Assembly: GCA_041584055.1 (NCBI GenBank)
Contig: JBFHER010000163.1
Span: 1-8,882, forward strand
Origin: JBFHER01 sp041584055
GTDB lineage: Bacteria; Bacteroidota; Bacteroidia; Bacteroidales; UBA5342
Direction of reading: 5' to 3'
DNA length: 8,882 bases
Shown: positions 1 to 7,442 of the stretch, one piece after another
Layout of the letters: every line of letters starts with the position of its first letter
Numbering within the stretch: the stretch's first letter is position 1
The notes under the pieces: generated by a model
The model's input: the letters and a program-made list of their open reading frames with translations, nothing else
The model's database searches: none
What the model was told of the DNA's origin: nothing
Program-made: the position numbers and the translations under genes

Positions 1-1431
1 AGTAGTAATTTTTGAAGGCGTATGAAATGTCCCTGTTGGATTGGGATACATCAATAATTTATCCACCTGATTCCCTTTCATAAAAATTGTCAGATAAGGG
101 CTTTCCTGTTTATTCACTCCCACGATATTTGGACCGTCGTTAAAGAAGTAAATGCTTTCAGCACTGCCGTCCACATAAATCTTGTACAAACTGGCATCTT
201 TTAAATAGCCTACAATTCGTTTCCCTTTGATTTGATTGAACCGAATGGAATCATAACGTGAAATTATAAATGCTTTTTCATTCATTTCAATTTCTTCGAT
301 GTGATTATCAACATTCAGGATATTTATTGTTTTTCCCATCATCTGATTGTAAAGGGACCATAACACGGGATCCTTGTACATGGTGATAACGGAATCTCCG
401 GTGGGATAACTTAGTGAGTCGCATTTCCCCTGTACATCAAGACGAAAGAAGCGCACATTTGCAAAGGCATCAAATACGCGAAATCCCATGGTATCCATTG
501 AAACAGTGAGGGTATCGGCGTGCATATACAAGCTATCAAATCCTGAATACTGAATAAATACTGCTGAGTCGGTTACCATTGAGTAATCCTTATCACGGTT
601 AAAATAGCCATAACGCCCTTTTATGACAACTTTTTGAAGGGTGTCGCTCACTTCCACGTAATCAAAAGCCTCTCCAATTCCGGTAACACCATCATACGTC
701 ATCCTTTGACCGAACAATTTCTGGCCGTTTTTTTCGATGGAACTATTCTTTTGTAGCATTGAAAACATTGTGTTCGGATTGCGCCAGCCGTCTTCCGAAT
801 ACAATGTAACACTGTCTGAATAAATGGTAGAAGGTCCTTTTATTGCAATTATCTCGGTATTTGAATCATAGTGCATGGTGTCGGTAATCATCCTTGAATC
901 CTCAGAATCAACCACAACATCTTCTTTAAAATGAACCATCCCAGTCAATGCAAAATAATAGCCTCTATTACTGGTTAGTGTATAGGCCGTGTCAACCACA
1001 GTCCCTGAGTTAAAATAATAACCAATATCGGTTCCTAGGTCGTAATCCAGGAAATGGGTTTTAAGCAGGAGCCCTGAGCTGTGGTTTTCGAGCCGAACAT
1101 TTCCCCTCAATTTGGCCATCTTTTTATTTCCATCGTAAAACAACTGATCTCCAAAGATGTGAATTGAGTCACTTTTAATTATGTGGATATTTTCAAAGGC
1201 ATCAAAGGCATTGTTCTGATAATAGATCGCACTGTCACAAAACATTTCCGCATCAGCATGTTCAAGCTCCACATTTCCGATCCAGAAATTGCCGTCAGCA
1301 AGGATGGCCCGATCGAAAAAGTTATAATCGGCATGTCTCAGCTTAACCATTTTGCTTTTTTCCTGAGATGTCACGGGAGAAAAACAAATGGCTAGTGTAA
1401 ATACAAGCGTTAACAGGGCCCTGAACAACAT
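1..1431 (-). CDS. OstA/LptA-like outer-membrane LPS transport protein, 3' end cut by window
   Basis: My reading of the minus strand from the ATG at 1431 gives 477 codons open to the window edge, with no stop seen, so the C-terminus is missing. Residues 1-22 look like a Sec signal peptide (MLFRALLTLVFTLAICFSPV, then TSQ). The body is beta-rich and has the repeated OstA pattern: LRGNVRLENHSSGLLLKTHFL near residue 108, DPVLWSLYNQMMGKTI near 354, and GKRIVGYLKDASLYKIYVDG near 403. These match the OstA-like proteins that follow surA in Bacteroidota. The family relates to LptA and the LptD N-terminal domain, which bridge LPS from the inner to the outer membrane; this role is inferred from family. 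The start lies 9 bp after the surA stop with no Shine-Dalgarno, as is usual in this phylum. It is probably the last known member of the chaperone operon. Confidence 0.85.
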   Translation of the reverse strand, partial: MLFRALLTLVFTLAICFSPVTSQEKSKMVKLRHADYNFFDRAILADGNFWIGNVELEHADAEMFCDSAIYYQNNAFDAFENIHIIKSDSIHIFGDQLFYDGNKKMAKLRGNVRLENHSSGLLLKTHFLDYDLGTDIGYYFNSGTVVDTAYTLTSNRGYYFALTGMVHFKEDVVVDSEDSRMITDTMHYDSNTEIIAIKGPSTIYSDSVTLYSEDGWRNPNTMFSMLQKNSSIEKNGQKLFGQRMTYDGVTGIGEAFDYVEVSDTLQKVVIKGRYGYFNRDKDYSMVTDSAVFIQYSGFDSLYMHADTLTVSMDTMGFRVFDAFANVRFFRLDVQGKCDSLSYPTGDSVITMYKDPVLWSLYNQMMGKTINILNVDNHIEEIEMNEKAFIISRYDSIRFNQIKGKRIVGYLKDASLYKIYVDGSAESIYFFNDGPNIVGVNKQESPYLTIFMKGNQVDKLLMYPNPTGTFHTPSKITT

Positions 1432-1440
1432 TGATACAAA

Positions 1441-2799
1441 TTATTGTTTTACCCAACCGTCGAATTCATAATCACAATTTCGCCAGTCTTCTTTTATAGA
1501 GATATAGGTTTCTGTTTGTTGCGTCCTTATCCAGTTTTTAAGGGCTTTTTCCTTCTTCTCTGACAAAACACGATCCTTCAACATTTGATAGTCATCCTGC
1601 AAATTAGCACGGTGAGCTTCAGTCTTACTTCTTAGCTTAACAATGGCGTAGGACTCCTGTTCCCTTTCGTTGATAATTCGGATTGGTTTTGAGATATCCC
1701 CCACATTCATAACTGAAACTGCTTTGGCGATGTCCTGTTGCAACTCCGTAATGGCAAAGGTAGAAGCCCCGGTTGCCGGATTGGCCAGCAAGCCACCATT
1801 GCTTCTTGTATCTTTATCCTGTGAATAATACAATGCCCCCTGTTCAAAGGTATATTTCCCTTCCCTGATCATATCAGCCAGACTATCAAGGCGTGCAATG
1901 ACCTCAGTTCTTGCATTCTGGGATATCTGAGGCTTAAGTAGAATATGTCTGACATTCACCCTGTTCCCAACACGTTTTATCAATTGCAAAATATGAAAAC
2001 CATATTCTGTCTCCACAATTTTAGACACCTTTTCGGGGTCCCGAAGGTTAAATGCAACTTCAGCAAACTCAGGAACCAGCATTCCTTTCCCCATCATGCC
2101 AAGCTCCCCTCCTCTTTTGGCACTGTTGCGATCCTGAGAATACAATACTGCAAGGGTACTAAATTCAAAATCACCCGCAACAACCTTATCTCTGTATTCG
2201 CGCAAATTTCGTTTGATCCTTTCAATTTCCTCCTGTTCAATAATCGGTTTCATCTGAATCTGCTGCACTTCGTAACGGGCTTGAACCATGGGTACACTGT
2301 CTTCGGACAAGGCATTGAAATATCGCCTAATCTCAGAAGGTGTTGTTGTTTCTGCATCCGTAATATTGGCCTGCATTTGCTGTGTCAGATTGCGCTCTCT
2401 AAACTGATCCTGCAACTCTTCTTTCATCTGCAGTGACGACTTCCCGAAATACTCCTCCATCTTTTCTCGGGAACCGATCTGAGAAATGAAATAATTCAGC
2501 TGTGCATCCACATTTTCTATGATACTGGATTCACTTACCTCCAGACTGTCCAGCTTGGCCTGATTTAGAAGGAGTTTTTGGATCATCATATCCTCCAGGA
2601 TTTTACACTTTAAGTCACCCGCATAGGAAAATCCCTGCGCCTGCATTCGGAGAAACTGATCTTCGATTTCAGACTTAAGAATAGGATCGGCGCCGACAAC
2701 CGCCACAATTTCATCAACGATATTTCCCTGAGCACTTACATTGCCACTGCTGAAAATAAACAGAGTGGTCATAAGCATCAATAAACTGCTAATCTTCAT
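1441..2799 (-). CDS. surA: SurA-type periplasmic chaperone / peptidyl-prolyl isomerase
   Basis: SurA binds unfolded outer-membrane proteins in the periplasm and delivers them to the BAM complex. I prefer the ATG at 2799, which gives 452 residues with a standard signal peptide (MKISSLLMLMTTLFIFSSGNVSA, cut before QG). ATGs at 2838 and 2835 would add 13 or 12 residues and lengthen the overlap with the upstream gene to 50 bp or so. Numbering from 2838, the N-terminal chaperone domain spans about 40-160 (IVDEIVAVVGADPILKSEIE is the classic SurA opening). Two parvulin domains follow at about 187-288 and 294-404, with GGELGMMGKGMLVPEFAEVA in the first and VRHILLKP plus NGGLL in the second. Each parvulin domain lacks one of the two usual histidines. 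The preferred start overlaps the upstream stop in ATGAAGATTAG, which suggests translational coupling. Confidence 0.9.
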   Translation of the reverse strand: MKISSLLMLMTTLFIFSSGNVSAQGNIVDEIVAVVGADPILKSEIEDQFLRMQAQGFSYAGDLKCKILEDMMIQKLLLNQAKLDSLEVSESSIIENVDAQLNYFISQIGSREKMEEYFGKSSLQMKEELQDQFRERNLTQQMQANITDAETTTPSEIRRYFNALSEDSVPMVQARYEVQQIQMKPIIEQEEIERIKRNLREYRDKVVAGDFEFSTLAVLYSQDRNSAKRGGELGMMGKGMLVPEFAEVAFNLRDPEKVSKIVETEYGFHILQLIKRVGNRVNVRHILLKPQISQNARTEVIARLDSLADMIREGKYTFEQGALYYSQDKDTRSNGGLLANPATGASTFAITELQQDIAKAVSVMNVGDISKPIRIINEREQESYAIVKLRSKTEAHRANLQDDYQMLKDRVLSEKKEKALKNWIRTQQTETYISIKEDWRNCDYEFDGWVKQ

Positions 2800-3649
2800 C
2801 GTAAAAAACAATAACTTTGTCTTTAATAGCTTCATCATATATACTTTTTTTAAGCATGCTCAGATAATTTAATTTTTTCTGATGCCGTAATATTTTATAA
2901 ATCTTTGGAGACACAAATTCCAATGGTGCTGTGTCATTCTCCAGCTTCACCTGATCCAGCTTTAACAAATACAGGAAGAGTGAATCTTTCTGCTCAATCA
3001 AATTTCCGGCACTGAACCGGGATGAACGGGTATTTATCTCTTCAGGTAAATGATTTGACAAAACATCCATTGACACCCATTTCTCACCAAAATGCTCGAA
3101 ATTGGTTGCATTCCGAAAGCAATAGTCATCCAGCAACAATGAGTCTTTAACACTTTTGGATTGAATCCATTTTTTCACATCATCCATGCGAGGTGCTTCC
3201 AGGTTAATTTTCAGAAAAGAACCTCTGACAATGACTTCCTTCAGCAGAAAATTATCCTTAAACAACTGATAGTAATCCAGGACCTCGTCTTCAGTTGGTT
3301 CATTATTTGCTTTTTGCTCCACCATCAACTCAAGATAACGACTTACCAGCAATGAATTTCGATATTCCTCAACCATATCCCTGATATCCTGATCATCACC
3401 AATATTGAGTTTTGCCTTTTCTACTAAAAGCTCCTTTGCAACCCACTCCTGAGTGTACTTATCGCTGAGTTCAATGCTGTCCTGATAACTCGCCCCATCC
3501 GGAATAATTTTCCGGAGCTGCTGCTTTGTGAGCCCCTTGTCATAAACACTCACAACCAAATCATCATTATCATCGGTTTTTTGCCACTCACATGCCGTTA
3601 AAGACACGGCAAGCAAAAGAACAGCGAACACGGACAACCTGTTATGCAT
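2789..3649 (-). CDS. SurA-like lipoprotein without recognisable parvulin catalytic motifs
   Basis: The 286-residue product begins with a lipoprotein signal peptide: MHNRLSVFAVLLLAVSLTAC, with lipobox LTAC and lipidated Cys20. Glu, not Asp, follows the cysteine. An acidic tether comes next (EWQKTDDNDD). About 30-130 is helical, with SurA_N-like character (KQQLRKIIPDG, then a long charged helix to VEEYRNSLLVSRYLELMV). About 135-235 sits where a parvulin domain would be, but no HIL, GG or FGxH motif is visible. The end (SPKIYKILRHQKKLNYLSMLKKSIYDEAI) is a helical segment like that at the C-terminus of SurA-type chaperones. A protein of this type usually lies between the PpiC-like gene and surA in Bacteroidota. 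A chaperone role at the outer membrane is an inference from fold-like pattern and operon position. The TAG stop overlaps the surA start by 11 bp. Confidence 0.8.
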   Translation of the reverse strand: MHNRLSVFAVLLLAVSLTACEWQKTDDNDDLVVSVYDKGLTKQQLRKIIPDGASYQDSIELSDKYTQEWVAKELLVEKAKLNIGDDQDIRDMVEEYRNSLLVSRYLELMVEQKANNEPTEDEVLDYYQLFKDNFLLKEVIVRGSFLKINLEAPRMDDVKKWIQSKSVKDSLLLDDYCFRNATNFEHFGEKWVSMDVLSNHLPEEINTRSSRFSAGNLIEQKDSLFLYLLKLDQVKLENDTAPLEFVSPKIYKILRHQKKLNYLSMLKKSIYDEAIKDKVIVFYDED

Positions 3650-3702
3650 TGTTGCGAAATTTATCAGATAAGCTTACTCAAAAGTGTAAATGCCCTCATC
3701 TT

Positions 3703-5646
3703 TTATTTTTTTTTAACCTCGATCGACTTTAAAACATCTTTATTAACGGATGCTTTGTATTTTTTTCGCAAGGTTTTAATCCACATTTTTTCAAGGTAGT
3801 TTTGATAATCTGAGGTCACATTCCCTTTGACCAGCTCAAACTCCTTTGGTGTTTTCACCTTATGGTATTTACCAGAAAGAAAGGCACTACCATAAACTGT
3901 ACTTGGCTTATACTTTTCACCATTGAAGTGATAATAGTCCACCACATCGCTTTTCCCTTTTGGATATACGCCCTCCTCTATAATAACATTCGGTGCCACC
4001 TCATTTAGTTCTCTTAATATAACGGAATCGGCCACATTTGCATTCACCATAGACTGCGCAATTTCCATTACAGAATCGTTCAAACAACGGATAATTTTAC
4101 CTGCGAAATGCGGCTCTTCCCAACGGTACTTCTTCTTTACTTTTTTATGATATGCCCTGAGTTTTGCCTCATCTGCTGATGCTTTATTCCAAACCTCATT
4201 TGAACTTATCTCAAACAGTAAAATACCGTCATGGTACTCTTGCATGAGATATCTAAAATCGGGATACTTCTTCTCGAGAATAGATTTCTCGTAGTTCACG
4301 ATGGTTTCAACGTGATACTTTTCCCATTTTAGTTTAACCCTGTCCGCTTCACCCGGTGATTCTCCTCTTGGATTGCGAATCAGATAATCGGCAAAATGCT
4401 CCTGAGAAAAATCAACGCCATTCAAGGTCATAACAGGCTTATCTAAACCACGCGTAATCACTTTAAACATTGAATCCTGGTAAGCATAACGTTTTGAAAA
4501 ATCGATAAACGCATCAATGTTCTCCTTATATTCTGTGTAATTATATTCTTTTTTTATGTTGGTGATAAAGTTATCAAATGCCTTCGAACCCCTCGGATCT
4601 CTTTGCAAACGACGCTTGATCTCTTCCTTCATTTCATTGTAAGATCGAACACCTCTTTTATCAATCAGTTTTACGATGTGCCATCCAAATTGTGTTCGGA
4701 AAGGTTCTGAAATATCGCCTTTGTTTTGAAGTCCAAAAGCCACTTTCTCAAATTCCGGCACCATCATTCCGGTACCAAACCAGTTTAAGTTTCCACCATC
4801 TTTTGCAGAGCCATAATCATCGGAAGACGTTTTTGCCAGTTCAGCAAAATCAGCGCCATCATTCAGCTTCCGTGCTATTTCAATAATGTCATTTTTCGCT
4901 GCTTCTCTTTGTTCGGGAGAAGCATCTTCCGGCACAAGTTTCATGATATGCGCAGCTCTCACTTCTCCTCTGGCATCTTGTCGATCCTCCACCCGAAGCA
5001 AATGATAACCAAATTGTGTTTTAACAGGCATAGATAATTCTCCAACCGGCGTATTATAGGCGCCGGACTCAAACGGATAAACCATTTGAAAGCCTTTGAA
5101 ATAACCTAATGCCCCACCATTCTGAACAGCAGAAGGATCGTTGGAATACTTTTTTGCCATGGCTGCAAAATCGGCCCCATTCAGGATTTGTTTACGAACA
5201 TCCATCACCTTATTGAAAGCCTCAAGCGTATCAGCCGGTGTTTTTGCCCCGTTTATCTGAATTAAGATATGACTCACTTTCACTTCTTCTTTCAAACGAG
5301 CATAGGCTTCTTTCATATAGAATTCATCCACCTCTCTATCGGTGAGGTAAGGCTTTGCAAGTTGCTCGCGATATCCATCCAGCTCATTTACAAATGCACT
5401 TGTGGTATCCATTCCTTTGCTTTCGGCTTCGATGACCTTCAGCTTAAAATTAATAAACAAGTCGATGTACTCATCCAGATCCTTTTTTGTGATAGAATCC
5501 CGATCATTATTTTTAAAGAAAATATACTCAAACTCACCTTTTGTGATTTCCTTGTCACCAATGGTCATCAATATTTTTTCTGAATCATTTGCTTTAGAAA
5601 TTATGGTTGCAAAAACCATAATCAACATAAAGATTTGTTTTAACAT
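3703..5646 (-). CDS. Periplasmic peptidyl-prolyl cis-trans isomerase with two parvulin (PpiC-type) domains
   Basis: The 647-residue protein starts with a Sec signal peptide (MLKQIFMLIMVFATIISKA, cut before NDSEK). A short SurA_N-like helical region follows (ITKGEFEYIFFKN to about 115). Parvulin domain 1 spans about 122-220, with VSHILI (His126), NGGALGYF and QFGYHLL (His215). Domain 2 spans about 229-328, with AAHIMK (His233), GGNLNWFGTGMMVPEFEKVA and QFGWHIV (His323). Both domains keep the paired histidines of active parvulins. Residues about 370-640 form a long lysine-rich C-terminal part that I cannot assign; it may hold a further SurA-like chaperone lobe. The protein probably isomerises proline bonds and helps fold outer-membrane proteins in the periplasm. 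It leads the chaperone gene cluster, 113 bp after guaB and its terminator, and 53 bp before the lipoprotein gene. The last codons lie in a run of nine A. Confidence 0.9.
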   Translation of the reverse strand: MLKQIFMLIMVFATIISKANDSEKILMTIGDKEITKGEFEYIFFKNNDRDSITKKDLDEYIDLFINFKLKVIEAESKGMDTTSAFVNELDGYREQLAKPYLTDREVDEFYMKEAYARLKEEVKVSHILIQINGAKTPADTLEAFNKVMDVRKQILNGADFAAMAKKYSNDPSAVQNGGALGYFKGFQMVYPFESGAYNTPVGELSMPVKTQFGYHLLRVEDRQDARGEVRAAHIMKLVPEDASPEQREAAKNDIIEIARKLNDGADFAELAKTSSDDYGSAKDGGNLNWFGTGMMVPEFEKVAFGLQNKGDISEPFRTQFGWHIVKLIDKRGVRSYNEMKEEIKRRLQRDPRGSKAFDNFITNIKKEYNYTEYKENIDAFIDFSKRYAYQDSMFKVITRGLDKPVMTLNGVDFSQEHFADYLIRNPRGESPGEADRVKLKWEKYHVETIVNYEKSILEKKYPDFRYLMQEYHDGILLFEISSNEVWNKASADEAKLRAYHKKVKKKYRWEEPHFAGKIIRCLNDSVMEIAQSMVNANVADSVILRELNEVAPNVIIEEGVYPKGKSDVVDYYHFNGEKYKPSTVYGSAFLSGKYHKVKTPKEFELVKGNVTSDYQNYLEKMWIKTLRKKYKASVNKDVLKSIEVKKK

Positions 5647-5667
5647 AATTATTCTGTTTCAAGGTTT

Positions 5668-5699
5668 CAATTAAACACTCCGCAATCATTTCAGTGCAA
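5668..5699 (-). promoter_or_regulatory. Weak candidate promoter for the isomerase-surA-OstA gene cluster
   Basis: A TTG at 5699-5697 and the octamer TTTAATTG at 5675-5668 are separated by 21 bp, within the Bacteroidota spacing range. The octamer matches only four of the six fixed positions of TAnnTTTG. No better match exists between the guaB terminator and the start codon at 5646, and a promoter is expected there because guaB ends in a terminator. This is a low-confidence guess. Confidence 0.2.
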
Positions 5700-5714
5700 C
5701 TTTGCAGGCTTGCA
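5695..5714. promoter_or_regulatory. Operator-like dyad with three TGCAA half-sites
   Basis: On the plus strand the sequence reads TGCAA-CT-TTGCA-GGC-TTGCA. This is a perfect 5-bp inverted repeat around a 2-bp centre, plus a third half-site 3 bp further on. It lies 49-68 bp upstream of the isomerase start and overlaps the TTG of the only candidate promoter. Position and symmetry suggest a protein-binding site, but no known regulator motif is recognised. Confidence 0.3.
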
Positions 5715-5729
5715 TACACTGCCTCCACT

Positions 5730-5755
5730 AAAAACGAAAAGCGCATTCTTTTCGT
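5730..5755 (-). terminator. Intrinsic terminator after guaB
   Basis: On the minus strand, five bases after the guaB stop, ACGAAAAG and CTTTTCGT form a perfect 8-bp stem around the 6-base loop AATGCG, followed directly by a short T run. The stem is short and A/T-rich but has the right layout and position. It should separate guaB transcription from the isomerase-surA gene cluster. Confidence 0.75.
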
Positions 5756-5759
5756 ATGT

Positions 5760-7229
5760 TTAACGACTGTAATTTGGTGCTTCTCGTGTAATGGCTACGT
5801 CATGGGGGTGACTTTCCTCCATTCCTGCATTTGTGATACGTGTAAATTTCGCTTCGTGCAGCTGATCAATATTTCCAGCGCCACAATAGAACATGCCTGC
5901 GCGCAAACCACCCAGCATTTGATAAAGCACTTCATATAAGGTTCCTTTATAAGGCACCCTTGCTGCAATTCCTTCGGGAACCAATTTGCGCATGTCTTCT
6001 TCAGCATCCTGAAAGTAACGGTCTTTCGACCCCTGCTGCATGGCCTCAATAGATCCCATCCCACGATAGGATTTAAATTTTCGCCCCTGATATATGATTG
6101 TCTCGCCAGGAGATTCTTCAACTCCAGCCAGCAATGAACCTGCCATAACACAGTTAGCACCGGCGGCGAGTGCCTTAACAATATCACCTGAATAACGCAG
6201 ACCGCCATCAGCAATTACAGGGATCCCTGATTCTTTCGCTTCTTTGGCAACTTCATACACAGCAGACAACTGCGGCACACCAACACCGGCAATGATTCGG
6301 GTGGTACAGATTGATCCAGGGCCTATTCCTACTTTCAGGGCATCAGCTCCTGCAGCCAACAAATCGCGAGCTGCTTCCGCTGTTGCAATGTTACCCACCA
6401 CAACCTCCAGGGTTGGATAGGTTGATTTTATTCTCTTCAGGATATCAATGGCACCTTTGCTATGACCATGTGCGGTGTCTATCACAATCGCATCTACGTT
6501 GGCCTCCATTAGTGCATCGATCCGGTCGAAGGAATCATTTGTTATCCCAACCCCTGCAGCGACGCGCAAACGACCTTTTGAATCTTTACAGGCATTGGGT
6601 TTATCTTTTGCTTTGGTGATATCTTTATACGTAATCAGGCCGATTAATTTGTTGTTATTATCAACCACCGGTAGTTTTTCTATTTTATACTTCTGCAGAA
6701 TTTCTGAGGCAGCCTCAAGGTTTGTTGATTGTTGTGTTGTTATTACGTTTTCTGAGGTCATTACCTCATCAATGCTCCGTTCCATATTCTTTTCGAACCG
6801 AAGGTCACGGTTGGTAACAATTCCTACAAGGTTATTTTCTCCATCCACAACGGGAATCCCACCAATTTTATATTCCGCCATTAATCCAAGGGCCTTTTTC
6901 ACTTTGGACCCTTTTAAGATTGACACAGGATTATAAATCATTCCATTTTCAGCACGCTTTACAATTTTAACCTGACGCGCCTGCTCTTCGATGGTCATAT
7001 TTTTGTGAATAACACCGATCCCTCCTTCACGTGCAATTGCAATTGCTAACTGAGACTCAGTCACTGTATCCATTGCTGCAGATACCACCGGTGTATTTAA
7101 ACTAATATTACGTGAAAATTTAGTTGATAAATTTACATCACGGGGTAAAACCTCCGAATAAGCCGGAATTAACAATACATCATCAAAAGTAACCCCATCA
7201 TATTCAATTCTTTCATCAAAAGTAGCCAT
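5760..7229 (-). CDS. guaB: Inosine-5'-monophosphate dehydrogenase
   Basis: IMP dehydrogenase oxidises IMP to XMP with NAD+, the committed step of GMP synthesis in the cytoplasm. The 489 residues match the usual bacterial length. The N-terminal barrel part opens with EYDGVTFDDVLLIPAYSEVLP. Two CBS domains fill about 97-208 (IGGIPVVDGENNLVGIVTNRD and LPVVDNNNKLIGLITYKD) and are the usual site of purine-nucleotide regulation. The barrel resumes at about 220. Visible active-site parts are the loop GIGPGSICTTR with catalytic Cys308, the phosphate-binding stretch IADGGLRYSGD near 339, YRGMGS near 388, and the DRYF motif with Arg404-Tyr405. These correspond to E. coli Cys305 and Arg401-Tyr402. All key residues are present. 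The gene appears to be a single transcription unit, with its own promoter and a terminator just after the stop. Confidence 0.98.
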   Translation of the reverse strand: MATFDERIEYDGVTFDDVLLIPAYSEVLPRDVNLSTKFSRNISLNTPVVSAAMDTVTESQLAIAIAREGGIGVIHKNMTIEEQARQVKIVKRAENGMIYNPVSILKGSKVKKALGLMAEYKIGGIPVVDGENNLVGIVTNRDLRFEKNMERSIDEVMTSENVITTQQSTNLEAASEILQKYKIEKLPVVDNNNKLIGLITYKDITKAKDKPNACKDSKGRLRVAAGVGITNDSFDRIDALMEANVDAIVIDTAHGHSKGAIDILKRIKSTYPTLEVVVGNIATAEAARDLLAAGADALKVGIGPGSICTTRIIAGVGVPQLSAVYEVAKEAKESGIPVIADGGLRYSGDIVKALAAGANCVMAGSLLAGVEESPGETIIYQGRKFKSYRGMGSIEAMQQGSKDRYFQDAEEDMRKLVPEGIAARVPYKGTLYEVLYQMLGGLRAGMFYCGAGNIDQLHEAKFTRITNAGMEESHPHDVAITREAPNYSR

Positions 7230-7257
7230 GCCTGATATGCTTTAAAATTATTGGATG

Positions 7258-7292
7258 CAAAAGTACAAAATTAGTTCGATTTACCGGCCAAA
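7258..7292 (-). promoter_or_regulatory. Bacteroidota-type promoter for guaB
   Basis: The minus strand carries TACTTTTG at 7265-7258, a perfect match to the TAnnTTTG -7 element of Bacteroidota primary sigma factor promoters. A TTTG at 7292-7289 lies 23 bp upstream, at the long end of the accepted spacing. Transcription would start near 7251, leaving a leader of about 20 bases before the guaB ATG. No Shine-Dalgarno is present. The -7 element is convincing; the -33 assignment is less so. Confidence 0.65.
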
Positions 7293-7344
7293 AAAAAGGA
7301 TCAATTCCCAGCCTTAAGCCATCCCCTTTTCACCAGATCAAAGG

Positions 7345-7359
7345 AACTCATACTGAGTT
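7345..7359. repeat. Perfect 6-bp inverted repeat (small hairpin or operator)
   Basis: AACTCA and TGAGTT flank the 3-base centre TAC. The dyad lies 53 bp beyond the guaB -33 element and about 105 bp after the aroE stop. On the minus strand it is followed by CCTTT, too short a T run for a confident terminator. It may be an operator or a weak hairpin. Confidence 0.35.
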
Positions 7360-7388
7360 GACTAAACAGAAATTCCACCTAACACTAC

Positions 7389-7442
7389 AGCAAATTTATA
7401 AACATGACTTCTTTCGAATAATTAAAAGCCTGTAAATTTGCT
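7389..7442. repeat. Perfect 10-bp inverted repeat with 34-bp spacer
   Basis: AGCAAATTTA at 7389-7398 is the exact reverse complement of TAAATTTGCT at 7433-7442. The arms are A/T-rich, and the repeat begins about 20 bp after the aroE stop. The spacer is too long for a standard terminator hairpin. It could shape the 3' end of the aroE transcript or be a chance match. Confidence 0.4.

Noticed and set aside
1945..2436. Plus-strand reading frame of 163 codons opposite surA
   Set aside because: It is a shadow of surA on the other strand with no recognisable product.
2800..2838. Upstream ATG pair as the surA start
   Set aside because: It would give an unusually long signal sequence with internal lysines and a 50-bp overlap. 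The ATG at 2799 gives a standard signal peptide, though the longer form cannot be excluded.
3650..3702. Internal promoter in the gap before the lipoprotein gene
   Set aside because: The sequence has only an off-consensus CACTTTTG octamer and no TTG at proper spacing; co-transcription across the 53-bp gap is more likely.
5701..5712. Shared 12-mer TTTGCAGGCTTG at 5701 and about 8468
   Set aside because: The match is short, its flanks differ, and one copy is part of the TGCAA dyad while the other is not; chance is the simpler explanation.
5795..6214. Minus-strand reading frame of 139 codons inside guaB
   Set aside because: It lies wholly within guaB in another frame, and guaB is complete and highly conserved.
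6475..6936. Plus-strand reading frame of 153 codons opposite guaB
   Set aside because: It is a shadow of the guaB CBS region; its low-complexity serine and leucine content reflects the reverse complement of conserved codons.
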